NCBI GenBank assembly: GCA_907165065.1
Contig: OU015541.1
Location: forward strand, 868,001 to 932,000
Direction of reading: 5' to 3'
Source of the DNA: Caprimulgus europaeus
Taxonomy: Eukaryota; Chordata; Aves; Caprimulgiformes; Caprimulgidae
Length of the DNA: 64,000 nt
In this document: one piece after another, positions 1 to 12,532 of the stretch
How positions within the stretch are numbered: position 1 is the first letter of the stretch
Layout: the number at the start of each line of letters is the position of its first letter
Notes under the pieces: generated by a model
Database searches by the model: none
What the model was told of the DNA's origin: nothing
Seen by the model: the letters and a program-made list of their open reading frames with translations, nothing else
Position numbers and translations under genes: made by a program

Positions 1-3000
1 TGACTTGTAGGTGTTGGAGAGGGACAGAGCCTTGTCCTGCGCCGTCACACACTCCAGCAATTTCCATGTAAGCCTGGAGTGTGTGATGCTGCGTGGATGG
101 GAAGGGGTTCTCAAAACATGATTTCAAGCCATGCTTTAACCCAAAGTTCAGGGTGATCCTGGCAGAGGGGACGCAGGGGTTCACATCCCATGGCTGTGCA
201 CGGAGTTGGCTCCCTGTCACGCTGGCGAGGATCAAGCCTTCTCTGCCGGATGTGGGAGCTCATGGAGCCTCGTGCCCAGGGGCTGGTTTGCGATGTTAAG
301 TTCTCCTCCTTCCACTCCTTTCTCCCTGGTCCACCCATTACTGTGCTTGTTCACTTCACTGTCTCAGAAGGGTCTGGCATTACCAGAACAGCTGAGATGC
401 CTCTTCCCCTGGCAGCTCACTGCTTTCTTCGGCTTCGGATCCATCTCCAGGCTGATCCCAGGGGTGTGGCGCTGGCACAGGGGAGGCAGTGGAGGCAGAG
501 AGGGGAGTGAGTGGCTGCAGCAGAGGATGTGCTGGGTTTCATTTGCAGTCTGTGAGTTCACTATTGAGAATTGCAGGCATCTCATTTCATTTAGTCCAGA
601 GACCAGAACCAAGTCTGGCAGAGCTGGGAGCTGCTGGGCGAGATCCGGGATCTGGATTTATTTGTGTGCTTAGCAAAAGGATCCTGAAGAAATGCTGTAT
701 GTGGCCATAGATGTGCAGGGAAGGCAGAAGCATGCAGTCAGTGTTTGGAAGGAAGTGGGATGATGCCTTTGTATCACATGAGAATGATAAGGTACTTCCC
801 AGGCCATTAAAGAGGATATTAAACATCTCCAGGAATAAATACCTCTAAATTAATTGACGAGGTAGCTCTCATTTAAGAGCCTTTTCCTTGGCTTGGGAAG
901 ATCTTTGTTTCTTGCCGTTAATTTTTGAAACATTTTGAGCATTGGAAAGTTCCCTAAATGCTCCCTGAGACAGAGAAGAAAAGGGAATATTGGCCGTTTG
1001 CACAGCGGGGCCGGTGACCATGGCAGTGGGAAACACAGATTTAATGGATGCGATAAGGGCGTCCTCGTGGATCTGCATCGGCAAAGCCCTCTAGTGGGGA
1101 TGCGGCTGCTGGCGGCTGCGGGCTCTGCCTGGAAATTCACATCCTGCCCTCAATGAGAGACTTTGTCCAGGCAAAGGCAGGTCCAGCCCCAGCCTTCTTT
1201 GCTGGCAGAGATAGTTGAGCAAAACTTTCATCCGTGGCCTCCACGGCTCATGAGATGCAGGAGGTCAGATGATCGGAGCAGGCAGCCTGGTTTCAGGCTC
1301 GTGTGAATGGCTTGCTTTCAGCGCAGCTCAGCTCATTTTTGTTATTGGAATTGGCTGTGACGTTCCCAGCTAGTAAAAACTTCAGGGCTTTGATTTCCCG
1401 TTGCGTGGATCTTTCTGTATTTTCCCAGTGTCTCTGTGGTACAGGTGAGGTTTGTGCTGGTCCAGTGCAAGGCTCAACGCAAGCAAAGCAATTTGAGACC
1501 CCGGCTTGGGCTGGCTGGGATAAATCCTGCCCCTGCAGCTTTCGTCCTCAAATGAGGTGTGACACCAAGACCCTGACTCCTTGCAGTTTTGGGGGAAATC
1601 ATGCTATTTTCTGGAAGAAAGGGGGTGGCATTGCCCGGTCCCAGTGGTGGGTGGCACAGTTCATCCCCCTGAGCTGCTCGGGTGTATTTAGTTGCTGTGT
1701 GCAACTGGTCTGGTCCCTTTTCCTCACTGGTACAAGAAGCTGATCCCTTTCCCACTCTCTGTTCCCTTCCCTGTGATGTTGTGCAGCTTAGCTAAGGTCC
1801 TGGAGAAGCGGCTGGGGGATGTTTAGGAGTTTATCTGGCTCTCAGTGGAGCTGTGGTTGTGCTAGGGGAGGGCTGGGTCGGATCAAGCAGGAGCAGGACA
1901 TGGCAGACCAGGTGTGAATGGGGCAGTAGGAGCCTGCAGCAGGAGTGCCCGGGGGGAAGGACGGGTTGGTGGCACTCGGCTGGGGAGCGTTGAGTCCCTT
2001 GGGCTGGTGACAGTGACTCCACATGAATGTGAAATCAAATTCTCTTTCTTTAATTCATCATTTCTTCCAAGTACCCCCCCGCCCCACCATTGCTGCCTGT
2101 TCCCTGTGTGGTAACCAGCATGGCAGGCAGCTGTTCCCAGTAGAACTGGAAACAAAGTTCTGGCTCAGGTCCTGTAAAGTGGGGCTAGGAAACATTCCCA
2201 GGGGAAAAAGTCAAGACCCGTACTGCACAGTGAGGAAAGCGTTTAACATCCATGGAACAGTCTCCTGGATCCAGGCTGATCTGTGGAAAGCTTGGCAGCA
2301 CTGGGGTTCTCTGCACCGGCTCCCAAGCTCAGGTGCTGCCGTGCTGTACGTTGGCTTTGATCAAGTCACACAAATGGCTGTTTCTTAATTGCCTTCTCCC
2401 TTTAAAAAGGGGATAATACCTTAGAGAGACTTCTGAGGTCTCACTCACTAATAAAGCTCTTCAAGAGCTTGGATGGCAACTACTTTGAGAGTGCAAACTA
2501 TTATTAATGATTTCCGTTATTACAGAGGATGAAGCTGTGTGGTTCAGCTTTTTAACCTTGAATCGTGCACTTGCTTTTGTTTCCGCTGCTGCTGGACCTG
2601 CGCAGGCAGGCTCGCACCTTGCCTGCTTGCACCGGCTCCTCGGACCCACGTCACGGCTGTGTGTACGCAAACCGGGGGGGGTGTCTCTGAGGGGCTGGTT
2701 TTACTCACAAAGACGGGTTCTAAAAAACAAGATGTGTCTTGAGAATGGCCAAAACCGGGTCAGTGGTGGTTCTGTTTCTGTTGGCTCGGTTCTGATTGGG
2801 GTGGCCAAGAGATAAGCTGTGAGGGTTGTCCTCAGCACATAACACCATGCAGATGTTCCTGCTGATGCTGTGGGTTCAGGCCAGGATTGACCCAGCCCTT
2901 CAAACACCCATTCCCTGTGCTCCAGAGGAAGGGAAATTCCATCCACAGAAACAACTCCTTTCCTGCTCCTTTACTTGGCAGTGCCCAGTGTAGCCTGTGA

Positions 3001-3440
3001 AGTACAGAGCTGTATTTCCTTTCCATCTCTTCTTCTTGGCTCCTGGGAAAAAACCTCAACCCTTTTTATTCATGCATATGCCAGATGCCAACAACTGCTG
3101 CTTTTACAGAAGGAGCAACCGAGGTGCGGTGGGAATACAGCCCTCAGCCCACAGCCAATCTGGTCTAGAATAAAATTTCCCAAATCCTTGCTCTCTTTTT
3201 TTTCCTGACTCCTCTCTGGATGGCAGATGAGTTAAAATAGGTTGTTGATAAAAGCTGCGTGTCCCCCTCGTGCCACACGACGGGGGCCCTCCTTCGGCAG
3301 CTCTCCTGCAGCGCCGCCCCTCTTGCCCCCCTTTCCTTACTGGCCTCGCCCCCGAGAGAGTCACATTTTAATGCTTATTACCCAGTAGGCTTTGATGGTC
3401 ACAGAGGACCCAAGGCAGGAGGTCCCATTTGTTATTTAAC

Positions 3441-3575
3441 CTACTTTTCAGAGGCACAAGAACATCAAGTGACTCGCACAAGGTTGCCCATGAGTCAGTG
3501 ACTCCTCTGGCATGATGGCCGGATCCTGCTGTCCGTCAGTCCCCTGCCCTCACCCCTAGATCACTGTGCCCACAC
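3441..3575 (+). mobile_element. Ancient MIR-like SINE fragment
   Basis: The order of blocks matches the 3' half of MIR: TTTTCAGAGGCACAAGAAC, then AAGTGACTCGCACAAGG, then a degenerate stretch, then GATCACTGTGCCCAC in place of ACCACTATGC. Divergence is high, as expected of a copy predating the split of birds and mammals. Confidence 0.6.
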
Positions 3576-3698
3576 TCCAACAACACAACTATTCAATTAA
3601 GCTCCTACAGAGCCTTAAATGTAGTTTATTCCTGGGTTTGACAGCAGCCCTGGTTCTCTGGCGGAGCCTTGCCTTAGGAAATTATGACAGATGAGGTC

Positions 3699-3720
3699 AG
3701 GGCATCGTTAGCGATGCCCT
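3699..3720. repeat. Small perfect hairpin
   Basis: AGGGCATCG and CGATGCCCT are 9-bp perfect arms around TTAG. It lies in non-coding DNA and has no obvious role. Confidence 0.6.
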
Positions 3721-3944
3721 TCGAAGCGTCACTGCCTGGTGGGCTGGCAGGCTGGGCGGCGCAGGGGCCGTTCCAGCCGGGGCACGGCTCTGCTCCGGAC
3801 CCGCAGCGCCGGCTCCGCTGGGATCCTGTCCGGGCAAGCACAGCCCGGAGAGCCCCGGGTTTTCTGCATGGGCAGATCTGTGTCTGTGCAAAGGGGTTTG
3901 CAGGGACCAGAGGTAATGAGCACGTTGTGAGGAGAGAGGGAAGG

Positions 3945-4150
3945 AAGCAACTTATAAATAATGTATTCGATGTGTATTATATATGTAATATAATAACAGT
4001 AGTATCGGTTTATTATGGGGTTTTTTAAACATGTAATCCCGTAAGGCACTTACCCCTGTTCCTGACAATTTGATAAATTATTATTACCAATTCTATATCT
4101 AATTGCCAATTATTTCTCCCTAGGTAATTTGAATTTTTAAAAATATCCAC
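3945..4150. promoter_or_regulatory. AT-rich patch with homeodomain-like cores
   Basis: About 200 bp of AT-rich DNA with several AATTA/TAATT-like cores (for example CTAATTGCCAATTA), sharply bounded by GC-rich DNA and lying 1.5 kb before the CpG island. It could be a conserved enhancer; I cannot test conservation here. Confidence 0.3.
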
Positions 4151-4454
4151 TAGAAAGGAGGTTGGTGTGCTGTTGCCCCAACCTTGCCTGGGTTCAGGCT
4201 GTTTTGGGAGGCAGCCCCTCTTCCGCCGGTGAGCCCCACTTCTGCCAGCCTCGTGACCCCGAGCGCTGGCACAAACAATTGCATTTCTGTTGGGCTCATG
4301 ACCCCACTTGTAACGGCAGTGACCCCCCTTCGGGTCAGGACCCCTCCCCTGTGCGGGGAAGAGCTCCTGCCCGGCAGCTCTCGCTGAGCTGCTGCTCCTC
4401 CCTCGCTCCCTGTGTGGACGCGGCTGTTCGACACGAAGTTTGCCGATGTGAAAT

Positions 4455-4489
4455 TTAGGTTAATCCACTTTGGAAATGGATTAACCTAA
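4455..4489. repeat. Perfect inverted repeat holding paired TAATCC/GGATTA sites
   Basis: TTAGGTTAATCCA (4455-4467) and TGGATTAACCTAA (4477-4489) are perfect 13-bp arms around a 9-nt spacer CTTTGGAAA. Each arm holds TAATCC, the core of K50 homeodomain (OTX/PITX/GSC-type) sites. It may be a regulatory element; no exon is near. Confidence 0.65.
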
Positions 4490-5639
4490 CCCACACAAAG
4501 GCACTTAGTATAAAATAAGAGTGTCCACATGGTGAGGCAGCACAGAATGGTGACTGAGCTTCCAACTCGCGTCGTGGCTGGTCTGTGTCCCCTGTGAGCT
4601 CTCCAGACGAGGGGATGGGCTCTCCCAAATGGCTTTGAGCCGGTCTAGCTCGAAGCCGAAGGGAGCACAAGGCGTAAACAAAGCCCAGCAATGGGAAGGG
4701 GTTAAAAGCCGCTCCAGTGAGGTCCACGGCAAGTCTCCTGTTCACCTTAAATGGTCAGGATTTTATTTTAGCTTCAGGGAGGAGCAGCAGCCATTGAGCT
4801 GGAAGTGAGCGCAGAGCAGAGCAGGCGGCTGGGGGCTCGCAGCCCGCTGCCCTCCTGGCCGGCCGGCCGCTTCCTGCGGCAGCGTGGGAGGCCCCGGGGC
4901 TCTGCTCTCGCCCTTCAGCCTCTGGCTCCATAGATTGGCCGGAGGAGGTGGAAATGCAATCCCGAAATGCAATCCCGAGCGATGCCCATTTTCACCTCCA
5001 GCCTCGGATCTCCCCGGGTTGCCCCTCCTCCCTCGCACGCTTTCCCTGGCAGGGAAGTGGTTAACGCTGGAGTAGGAATCATCATCATTGGACATCCGCA
5101 CTAACAAGCCATAAACACGAATGTGGCAGTTCCCATCCTGGGCTCTGGCACCGGCCTACAGCCAGCTCCGCTGCCGAGTGCCTCACACTTGGCTTATCTC
5201 GTTAAAATTTCCTTCATAACCATTCAACAGCCAGAGACGTGAGATGGGCTGGGGAGGGGGATTCTGAGATGCTGGTGCCCATCACTGTGACCTCCAACCA
5301 GGCGGGAGGTCACCGACCCCCTGGGAGCAGGCACCATCCTGGGGGATGCCGGGACCCCACGCGCTGCTCGCTGGGAGCCGGGGCAGAGCATCCCCGGCCC
5401 AGAGCTGGGTCACAGCATCCCCATCCCTCCCGGGGAGCTGGCAGCGCGGTGCCCTGTGCCCGGGCAGCCTTGCTGTCCAGGAGCTGCCCTGAAGAGCCGC
5501 TGATGTAACGGCAGCTGAGGTCCAGGGTGCAGATGGGGGCTGCGGGGTGAGGGATGCTGCTGCTGGCGGGCAGGGTCCGCGTCTGTTCCCGCGTGTGACG
5601 GGGAGAATCGTCTGAAACAAAAGGATTCAGGAGAGGAGG

Positions 5640-7340
5640 ATTCACCCAGCGAGGAGGGGCAGGGGGCTGCGGGCACCCACCCTGCTCCCCGGGGACTCAC
5701 TGCTGGGGTCCGTCACCTGCACCCAGCAGCAGGGACAGACCCCGGAGCTCCCGGGCCTTGCCGAGCCGGCGTCCCCGGGCGGGTTGCAGCCCCCCGTGCT
5801 GTGCCGAGCCGTGCCAAGCTGAGGGTGCCCGGATAGGTTGCAGCCCCCTGGGCCGTGCCGAGCGGAGGATGCCCGGGCAGGTTGCATCCCCCCCGGCCGT
5901 ACCGAGCCGTGCCGTGCAGTGCATTCTCGCGGCTCTCCAGCAGGCGCCCGGCCCTGGACATTGTCTCTCCCTCCCGGAGGAAGGGCCCTCCCCGCCCCTC
6001 TACAATGTGCTCTTCCAGGCGCGGCTCCCCGCGCCCCCCGCCGCGCCCGGCCCGGTGCTCCCGCCCCCCGCGGCCCCCGCCCCCCTCCGCCCGCGGCCGG
6101 GCCCCGCTCCCCCCCGCGGGAGCCGGGAGTGACGCGCTCCGCAGCGCCGGCCCCTCTCCCCGGGCAGCAGCTGGCTGTCAGCCTCTCCGGAGCGCCGCCA
6201 GCCCGGGCCCCCTCCCTCCGTCCCTCCGTCCCTCCGCCCCGCGCTCCCAGCCGCGCCGCCGGGCTGGCGCAGGCCGCCAGGCCCCGGGCCCCGCTCCAGG
6301 TAAGCTCCCGCACGCGGAGCTCCGGTCCCGGTTCCCGGTCCTGTGGCGGGGGGGATGCGCGAGGCGCGGGGTCTCCACGCGGCCGCGGGGCTGCGGGAGG
6401 TTGGGGGAGGGGGTTGGCGGGCGGGGCGGGGCGCGGGGGGGGGGTGGCTGCGGGGCCCTGCCCCAACTCCGGGGGGAGCGGCCCCGGGAAGTTGCGGGTC
6501 GCCCGCCCGGTTGGCCGGTGGCGGGGGGGGCTGGGGGAGGTTGGCGCGTCCTTCCCCGCTCCCGGCGCGGCTCCCCCTTCCCCGGAAGAGCACAAAAGCG
6601 CTGAAGAAAGTGGGAGGAGGCGGCGGCGGGAGCGCTCCGGCCCCATCAATTCCCGGGCACCGGCTCCGCGCCGCCGCCATCGCCGCCCTCCCCGGCCCCA
6701 GCCCCAGCACCGGCCCCGGGCGGGGATTGTGCTGGAAATAGCCGCCTCCCTGGAGGTAAAGCCCGACTTACGTGTCAATCCCCGCCGCACGCTGAGCCCT
6801 GGCTCCGCGGGCAGGTCTCCATCGCGGGGTATTTATTTACCCACGAGTGCGGGGGAGGGAGGGAGGGGAGCGGGACGGGGCCAGGGACGCTCGCCTGGTT
6901 CCCGGTACCTCGCTGCCGCGGGGAGACACGCGTGGGAACCGCGTCCCACCGGGGAAAACGGCGGGTCCCGGGGGCGGGGGGACCCCGGCCGCTCAGCCCG
7001 CAGTGCTGCCTCACTCGGTCCCCTCCTCCAAAGCCGGGTTCCCCACCCCATCTCCGACACCCCCCCCTCCCCGCTTCCCGGTGCTCGTAGGAGAGCAAAG
7101 TGCCCTTTCACACCGCGCGGTTCACGGGTGTCAACACGCTGTCCCCGCCTCGCGTGGAACAGCAAACACCGACCCGGCCGGGAGCAAGTTCAGGTGCTGG
7201 GGAGGGGGGTGCGGGGCACCGGGGAGGGGGGACACACGCGGGGCCGGACCGCCCCGGTTCCCCCCGGCCCGTTGACCCCGCGTTCAGCACCTCCCCGCTG
7301 AACAGCAGGAGCGCGGGCAGCGGGGGGGGGGCAGCGGGGA
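5640..7340 (+). promoter_or_regulatory. CpG island, probable NOL4L short-form promoter and 5' exon
   Basis: Extremely GC- and CpG-rich DNA in an otherwise moderate region, with many GC boxes and a CCGTCCCT-like short repeat at 6211-6236. Two good splice donors on the + strand lie inside: CCGCTCCAG|GTAAGC (exon end 6299) and CCTGGAG|GTAAAG (exon end 6755). Either could end a non-coding first exon spliced to 12391, giving translation from the ATG at 12424. The transcription start cannot be read from sequence alone. The long open frames here come from the lack of AT-rich stop codons. Confidence 0.65.
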
Positions 7341-10300
7341 CGCTCCTGGGGGGCTCCCAGGAGAAGAGCTCTTAGAGAAGGGGGAGGGAGGGAAGGAGGT
7401 GCTGATCCTCCCTTCCTCTTCCATTTGCCATTCGGCTTTTAAATTAACTCTTTTCCCCGTTTTTGGGAACTAACAAACAGGGGTTTGCCGCGTCCCGTAG
7501 AAATCAGCAGAAATGGCAGTAAATGGGGACGTAAGTGACCTGACAAAGAGCGCTGGGATGTTCTCTTGGTGTGTGAATTGCACAGGCGAGTAGGCAGCAC
7601 AGTCACAGCTCGCTGCCACCGCAGCCAGCGTACACCCTTGTGCTTCCAGGCTCCTCGGGCTCTGTGAAGCAGCGACCACCACTGTATTTGCAGCTGCAGT
7701 ATCAATCTTTGACCTGGAGTGGTTCATCTTCCATTAGTAAGCCTTTCTCTGCGCTGAACTGGTTAAGTTAGGGTCAAATCTGGTTCAATACCTTCTTGGC
7801 ATGCTCAGAGGGCCGGGTTTAAACAGTTGCTGAGACAGATACGAGGTTGCCTTCCCCAGAGCTCGTCCCCGAGTGCCATGCTGCTGCCACGGCTCTGCCC
7901 TGGCCAGGTTTGGCAGGTCTGGGGGCTGCCCGTGCCAGGCAGGTCATGGTTGGCATGGAGGTGGAGCAGCTCCGGGGGCTGGTGGTCACGCGTTGCCTTT
8001 TGTTGACTCTAAAAACACGGCTGCTTCTGGTGGGAAGCTGAGCGTGGCTGCGCGCTGGGGAGGCTGCACAGCACACAGCCTCCGTTCCTGCTCCGCGGAA
8101 GGAAATCCCATCGGGATAGGAGGCTGTGGTCTGAAAGGACACTCTGGAAAATAAAAGGACTCAAAGAGAAAAAATAAACCGTCCTGAGACTCAGAGCCTG
8201 GGATATTAAGCATGAGGCACAGCGTGTAAATGACTGGAGAGAGACTTGCGAGGCAGTGGGAGAAACTGAGCCTGGCTGTAAAATAAGCAGGTTACCGATA
8301 GCCTTGCATTTATTTACGAGGTGCGGTTATAAGAGTAGCTTCCCCCCTGCCCTGCTCCAGCCCGCGCTGCGGGAGGTGGTTCTCCAGGAAGGAGAGCTGC
8401 TGGTGAAGGAGCGTTGTGGAGCAGTGGAAGCCCCGCAGTCCGGGGGTCTCAGTTGTGTTCCTGGATCTGCCAGCGGCTCGCTGTGTTCCTGGACCAGCCA
8501 GGGAGGCTGTCAGCACCCGGGACTTCCAGCTCTGTAGTAGGAAGAACACTTCTGTAACTGACTCGGAGGGAAGTGGAGAGGCTGAGCGGACCCGGGCAGG
8601 CGCGGTGCTCGAAGATTGGTGAATGGAAAGTGGGACAGAAATGCCGAGTGCGAGTCCTGCAGATGCGAGTGTCTGCCCTTGCTGTTAGAAAACACCGGCT
8701 GCGAGTGTCTGCAGAGCAGCTGTGAATGTTGGACTGTAGATAAGGAGAGGAGCAAGGATGTTGTTTTCCAAACCCCGTGCGGTGCCGGGAGCCCGGCTCC
8801 GATGTTTGGGTGTGGCCTGTGAATGCACCAGCAGGATCCGACTTCCCCTTGCAGAAGAGGAGCCGCACGCACGTTGCCTGACCCTTGATCGCTCAGTGCC
8901 TTGAACGTTGGAAACAAAGCGATGGGACTTTACAGCGGGGTGAGGAGATCTCTCTGGAGAGCTGGGAAAGGCAGGAAGGAGGAGGGCGGCAGCGGCAGTG
9001 CCAGGGTTTGGCTCTGGGCTGGCTGGTTGGGGCAGCCCCTGTCACTTCCATCTGTGCCACGAGTGGCGTGGAAACTGGGGAAAAGGCGGCCGGTCCTGAG
9101 ACGGGCGCTGGTAATGGATTGTGCTCTGTTTTCTAATGAAAGTTTCATTTGAAGTTTGTTTACAGGAAAGAAGAAATTAGCAGAGAGAATTCTCCTGAGA
9201 ACCCAGAGAGGAAAAAGAATGAGCTGCCTGACTTGCAAGCCAAAAGAGGGTGGAAGGGTAGATTAGATTTACCGTATTGCTCCGAGTGGTGGCTGTTGCT
9301 GCTGCTCTTGAGAAACGCTTCCTTGTTTGGCTGGATGGTGGAGCCACTTCGAGGCTCAGCCTTCAGCCAGGTTATTGGCATCCAGGGGAAATTCAGAGCT
9401 TAGATTTTGATCCTGCTCTGGTGTCCCATGTTTTGACACCAGGACGGGTGTTGTGCTGCTGTCCCTCTGCTCCAGCAGACCGACCTGGGGCTGTGGCTGG
9501 GCAGCCGGTGCTCCGGGCGTTGCTGCCAGGGCCTCCTGTCCCTGGCTTGTCCCTGGGATGTGGGGGACAGTGCCAGGAGTGACTGCTGGCACTGATGGGC
9601 AGCGTGAGGAGGTCACAATGTTCAGCCTTTGGTCTCAAAGAGGTGTTCTGGGGAGGGAGCATGCTGGTGGCCTCCGGTGTCCCAGCGAGCAGCAAGGGAT
9701 GGAGCCGAGGGGCAGCAGCGGGTGCCAGAGCCGCAGCGACAGGGATGGCCAGAGCCACGCTGGAGGTTGAGGTCTTTCTTTTGCTTTGGGGAAGAGGCAC
9801 AAAGGTGTGAGGAGCTCCTGGGCACCACAGCATGGGCAGAGCGGCAGGGGCTGCCCCAAGCCAGCCGGCAGCAGATGTTCTCTCAACAGTTCCCACCACC
9901 AGCTTTGGCCATTCCGTGCTTTGCGTTCCCTTGGGATGGGCTGTGCTGGGGGAAGTTTGTCCTGTTGGCATTTTGGCCAAGGGTGTTAGTGCTGGAAAGC
10001 AGAAAGCCCTGGCTGGAAGGCAGGGGGTTACAGTGGGGACACGGGGATGGGGTCACCTGGCAGGTCATGCAGCAGCAGCCTGCTCTTCTGCATCCTGGAC
10101 TCGTGGACGTGTGACAGCCGTGTTTGACTTGAATCATTTACAGCTTATCAGTTTCTGGTTTGATACTCAGGGTATTTCTAATAATAGGTGAATGTTACCG
10201 CACCTCGAGAGAATTGTACACATTTCTAAAGCACTTTGTGTGGAGTGTGCATGTGAGACATCCTTCGTGTCGCTGCTTTTCCACCGTGTGTGAGTGCATG

Positions 10301-12390
10301 GAGAGTGTGAGGCCTCCCAGGCTGGGGTTTGGGCGCTGAGGCTGGGTGTCCTCCACAGCCGAGCCCCGCAGACGCTGTCCCTGAGCCAGACCCTCACTGA
10401 AAACACCGTGGGTCGCTCCCAGGGCTCCTCCTCCTCACCGGGCAGGTGAGAGACTGTGGGCAGCAAGGACCTTGGCATTTGCGTTTGTCTCTTAAGCTCT
10501 GACAGTAATCTTGAGTAAGCCTTGTGAAGAAGGCCAGATATTAGGGTGGCTGCCTCCCTGCAAATGCTTACAATAAAGAGACTATTTATAGTGTGCAACA
10601 GGGAGACCTTTGCAGTTCTGTTCCTGTACGTACAAGATGGAGTTTCTGAAGAGGCAGGGTTGCTTCGTGGCTGGCACGGCAGCGGTGCTGTGCTGAGCTG
10701 GGGGACACTCTGCCTTCCCCTGCCTCTCCTGCTCTGCCTGACCTGGGCACGGGGGGCTGCAAGGGGCACCCGGCTGGCAGCACGGGTGGCTCTGGGGGTC
10801 GGGGTGTCCCTGTCCCGGTGGTGGGCAGGCGTGGGGCTGCTGAGCCCTGTCCCTCCGTCCGTCCATGCCTGCGGGGTTTCACAAGCTGTAAATTCCAGGA
10901 AACTCCCCGGGAGGCGCATGGAGGGAGTGGGCTGGGGCGGGTGTGAGCCCCGAGCCAGCAGATGTGTCTGCAGGGACAAGGAGCAGGGAGGGAAAGCACA
11001 AACCTGTCTTTAAAGACATTTGTTTGTTCACAATAAAAACTGTCAGCCCGCGGCGGCCAGACAGGGCAGTTTTTATGAGGCGCAGGCGTGGGTTGGAGGG
11101 GCTTTTGCCAGTTGCTTCTTACAGGGAAAGGGAGCGGGGATTGCATTTTATCTCAGGACCAGGGGGAGGAAAAGAAAAAAATAAGAGCAGAGAGTTTACA
11201 AGCCTTTGAAATGTTTCAGTCAAAGGAAAGCGCAGTGGAAAGCAGTTCTGGAAACATTTTTGGTGTTCCCCTGCACCCCAGGGCTCTGGATGTGGTCTCT
11301 GCCCGTTGCTTTGGGAGGGGAGCAGGGAGAGGAAGGCAGATAAAGGGATGGCCGGCAGGACTGTGCTCACATGGGGACACGTATCTGCTTCCTCCCAAGC
11401 TGCATGTCGGAGGGTGCAGCCCGGGAAGGTCCTGCACCTCCTCTCATTCAGGATCTCAGTGCTGCCTTTATGATGATGGTTTTGAAATCCTGTGGCTGAC
11501 CTTTCCGGCGCTGGAAGCGATCCAAGGGCTGTGTCTCGAAGTACTGTAAAGGTTAGCGAGGAGGGAGAGAGGGAGAGAGAAAATGTCCTTTCAGCTGCAG
11601 GAGTGGGAGAGAGGAATGTCATCTATGCCGTCGGGGAGCAGGCAGCTGGCCTGGCTCCCTGGCCCAAGCTGGAGTGTCCTTGCCTCGCTGGGGACCTCGC
11701 TCCCCCAGCCCCTTCCCAAGGTGTTTGTTGTCATTTCTGATCAGGGTACAGAGGTGATGTCCCTTTGGAGAGGGCTGGGGGAGCCGTCCCTGGGGCTCTG
11801 CTCCTGGAGCCTCCTCTGCAGCATCGGGCAGTGCAGGACTATGGGGATCAGTGCCACCATCCAGATCTGCCCCACTGGCCTGTCCCTGCTGGTGCCAGTT
11901 CTCTGTGTGAGGTGCCAATCCTCCATGTGAGGTGCCAATGCTCTGGTGATTCCTGATGCAGCCGATGATTGGATCTCAGAAAAGTCCGAGGTGTTTCAGG
12001 GAGCCGTTCAGTGCAGTCCCGCACGCTGCTGCCTCTCCAGAACCAGGCTGGGGTGGATGGAGATTAAAGGGTAAACTCCAGGGCTCAGCCATCCGCTCCT
12101 ACAGGATGCGAGCTCTTTCTAATTGTCCTCAATTAGAGACAGTGCCATTGCTCAGGCACGTCTTCAGGCAGGAAGCAGAGCCCGGCCCGCTGGGGCAGCC
12201 ACCTTGCCCGGCGGAGGGAAGGGCTGCTCGGTGGCCTTGGGGGGCGCCAAGGGGCTGGGGAGCGTTCCTGGGGGGCAGGAGCTGCCGACAGAATTGTTTT
12301 TAGGAAGGAGTGTGGTGAGGAGATGTTAAAGCCAGAGAAAGGAGGAAAGAAAATAGCTCAGCCAGTTAACCCTTTCCTGCTTGCCTCCAG
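7341..12390 (+). other. NOL4L 5' intron, no gene recognised
   Basis: Between the candidate promoter exon(s) and the first coding exon. No conserved coding segment, RNA gene or transposon recognised. The many short open frames have no family resemblance and sit in GC-rich DNA. Confidence 0.6.
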
Positions 12391-12532
12391 GATGAGACGT
12401 CGGTGAGCAGCGAGGACTTTGATATGAACGACTCCACATGGATCTCAGCTGACCAGCACCTGAACTCCAGCCTGAGCCCCAGCCAGGACGAGAGCATGCG
12501 CAGCCCGCAGAACCTGCACGGCCAGGAGGACG
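12391..12532 (+). CDS. NOL4L: NOL4L coding exon 1 in this window
   Basis: Follows a TTGCCTCCAG acceptor and ends GAC G|GTGAGT. It reads [17 protein letters not shown], which aligns with the 'DESSIESDEFDMSDST' region of NOL4, so it is an internal exon of the long form. The Met at 12424-12426 is the probable start of the short form. Ends in phase 1. Confidence 0.92.

Larger units (their letters stand above)
1..5639. other. Upstream or intronic DNA, no gene recognised
   Basis: No exon of the long NOL4L form or of any other gene could be recognised on either strand. Contents worth noting are listed separately: a MIR-like SINE (3441-3575), a small hairpin (3699-3720), an AT-rich patch (3945-4150) and a 13-bp-arm inverted repeat (4455-4489). 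A 13-bp direct duplication, GAAATGCAATCCC twice, sits at 4951-4976. Confidence 0.6.

Noticed and set aside
5642-7301. Frames of 382 codons (-) and 487 codons (+) over the CpG island
   Set aside because: Pro/Ala/Gly/Arg-rich translations on both strands are expected where AT-rich stops are rare. No recognisable domain.
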